A stretch of DNA of 64,000 nt, taken from Collimonas antrihumi (lineage in GTDB: Bacteria; Pseudomonadota; Gammaproteobacteria; Burkholderiales; Burkholderiaceae_D). The notes under the pieces are model-generated. The model was not told the origin of the DNA. It saw nothing but the letters and a program-made list of their open reading frames with translations, and did not search any database. Shown here piece by piece: positions 63,054 through 64,000 of this stretch (its first letter is position 1; each line of letters opens with the position of its first letter). Location of the stretch: positions 1 through 64,000 of the forward strand of contig NZ_JAGQED010000002.1 in assembly GCF_018304965.1 (NCBI RefSeq). The letters are read 5' to 3'. The position numbers and the translations under genes are program-made.

Positions 63054-63362
63054 GAAAAACAAAATTATATATTAGCTTTGTTAATTTTGGAAGAGGGAAA
63101 TATCTAAAAAACTTAATATTTCTTCTCGCTTACAGAGGTAAAACACTTTTTCTGCTTGCTCTCAACCAAGTCCGCTACTATGCCACAGACATTGCACATT
63201 GGGAAGCTTTATTTCTAATTTCATTTTATTTTTTCGCCCGATATTTTAATCTTTCTTACTTCTCACGCCGGGTCGCCGCAGATTTCATCGGATGATATAA
63301 TTAAACAATAATCATTATCATTTGTAATTGATAGAATTCGTAGATTGAGAAAGGTTGATGAC
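63054..63362. other. AT-rich intergenic region between tRNA-Arg and iron transport gene
   Basis: About 310 bp with no credible gene. AT content rises noticeably relative to both sides. It contains the upstream region of tRNA-Arg on one strand and, at its right end, the Fur-type site of the iron operon. Confidence 0.5.
63305..63324 (+). promoter_or_regulatory. Fur-box-like site upstream of the P19-type iron gene
   Basis: ACAATAATCATTATCATTTG contains AATCATTATC, the right half of the Fur consensus GATAATGATAATCATTATC, exactly. The left half is poor. Its position about 40 bp before the start of a ferrous iron uptake gene makes Fur repression likely. Confidence 0.6.
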
Positions 63363-63905
63363 ATGAATGTGAAATTGCTTGCGGCGGCTGTGCTTGTTTC
63401 GTTTGGTTTTGCGGGTGTTGCTTCAGCGGCGGAATATCCGATCGGCAAGCAGCAAATCATGAACGGTCTGGAGATTGCAGCTGTTTACCTGCAGCCGATC
63501 AAAATGGAGCCGGAAGGCATGATGCGCAAGGCGGAGCTGTCGGACATCCATGTCGAGGCTGACATTCGTGCAGTGAAAAACAATCCGAACGGCTTTGCCG
63601 AAGGCGACTGGATGCCGAACCTGGTCATCTCTTACGAATTCACCAAAGCTGGTTCAACCCAGGTAATCAAAGGCGACATGATGCCGATGGTGGCGAGCGA
63701 CGGTCCGCATTATGGCGATAACGTCAAACTGGCGGGGCCGGGCAAATATACATTGAAGATGATTATTTCCCCGCCGTCGGCCAATGCCAATGCGCATTTC
63801 GGCCGCCATGTAGATAAGGAAACCGGTGTCGGCGCATGGTTCAAGCCGTTCACGGTGGTCAACGAATTCACGTTCGCTGGCGTCGGCAAAAAGGGCGGAT
63901 ATTAA
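63363..63905 (+). CDS. Periplasmic P19/FtrA-type iron-binding protein
   Basis: 180 residues. Signal peptide with ASAAEYPIG after cleavage. The mature protein is the P19/Tp34 fold: NGLEIAAVYLQP near the N-terminus with the metal-binding Glu, Met-rich MEPEGMMRKAELSDIHVEADI, and the C-terminal ANAHFGRHVDKETGVGAWFKPF with conserved His. In the FtrABCD/FetMP system it works with a cupredoxin-like protein and an Ftr1-type permease to take up ferrous iron; the next gene begins such a protein. Start ATG 63363. Confidence 0.88.
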   Translation: MNVKLLAAAVLVSFGFAGVASAAEYPIGKQQIMNGLEIAAVYLQPIKMEPEGMMRKAELSDIHVEADIRAVKNNPNGFAEGDWMPNLVISYEFTKAGSTQVIKGDMMPMVASDGPHYGDNVKLAGPGKYTLKMIISPPSANANAHFGRHVDKETGVGAWFKPFTVVNEFTFAGVGKKGGY

Positions 63906-63932
63906 TCTGCCATGAAATTCTTATCGGAGAAC

Positions 63933-64000
63933 ATGGATATGGTGTCAGGCAAGGTGCGTGGCTTATTCGGTATCAGCCTGTTGGCGGTAGCTGCGATTTC
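63933..64000 (+). CDS. 5' end of a second exported iron-uptake protein (cut by window edge)
   Basis: From ATG 63933, preceded by CGGAG 5 bp upstream (an in-frame ATG at 63912 has no ribosome site), a reading frame stays open to the edge and begins with a typical signal peptide (VRGLFGISLLAVAAIS). By context this is expected to be the cupredoxin-like FtrB of the same operon; only about 22 codons are visible, so the function is inferred from position. Confidence 0.6.
   Translation, partial: MDMVSGKVRGLFGISLLAVAAI

Overview
The window is a stretch of chromosome from a betaproteobacterium of the order Burkholderiales, most likely family Oxalobacteraceae (Collimonas/Herbaspirillum-like). This rests on gene order: acnA, a CitE-like lyase gene and mdh, divergent from a GntR gene followed by sdhCDAB-sdhE-gltA-odhA-odhB-lpdA-zapE; then bamD divergent from rluD-pgeF-phaC-phbB-phaR-rimO; then serB-mfd-ispD-ispF and an OmpR/EnvZ pair. 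Genus is an inference; no rRNA gene is present.

Positions 1-379 hold the 5' end of an IS3-type transposase gene running off the left edge, plus what looks like the original terminator of a tRNA-Pro gene. Positions 380-6640 are a compact (about 6.3 kb) integrated element inserted in tRNA-Pro(GGG). It has a P4-type tyrosine integrase, an AlpA-type activator, a tightly packed operon of small unknown proteins containing a full-length homologue of the lambda tail-tip assembly protein gpI, a possible replication initiator next to an iteron array, and cargo genes (a lipoprotein and a small membrane protein) at its right end. It has no capsid, terminase, portal or other tail gene, so it looks like a phage satellite. 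The lone gpI gene is the most unusual feature in the window.

From 6594 to the right edge the sequence is ordinary chromosome. After an M14 carboxypeptidase, an isochorismatase/pirin pair divergent from a LysR gene, and a DUF2863 gene, 12.4-31 kb carries most of the TCA cycle: aconitase, malate dehydrogenase, succinate dehydrogenase, citrate synthase and 2-oxoglutarate dehydrogenase. A perfect 18-bp palindrome lies in front of the GntR gene and is its likely operator. From 31-38.4 kb come zapE, a coiled-coil exported protein, a PP2C phosphatase, a YdcH-like protein, a DinG-family helicase and an exopolyphosphatase.

At 40.5-43.2 kb three overlapping genes form an operon: an ornithine-lipid acyltransferase (olsB), a metallophosphoesterase and a GT4 glycosyltransferase. 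A good match to a Pho box precedes them. Together they look like a phosphate-starvation membrane-lipid remodelling operon (ornithine lipid plus PlcP/Agt-type glycolipid synthesis). The rest holds BamD, pseudouridine synthase, polyhydroxybutyrate synthesis genes, RimO, a Cys/Met-metabolism PLP enzyme, SerB, Mfd, IspD/IspF, EnvZ/OmpR, tRNA-Arg(ACG), and the start of a Fur-type-regulated ferrous iron uptake operon at the right edge. Two families of short palindromic repeats are scattered between chromosomal genes.
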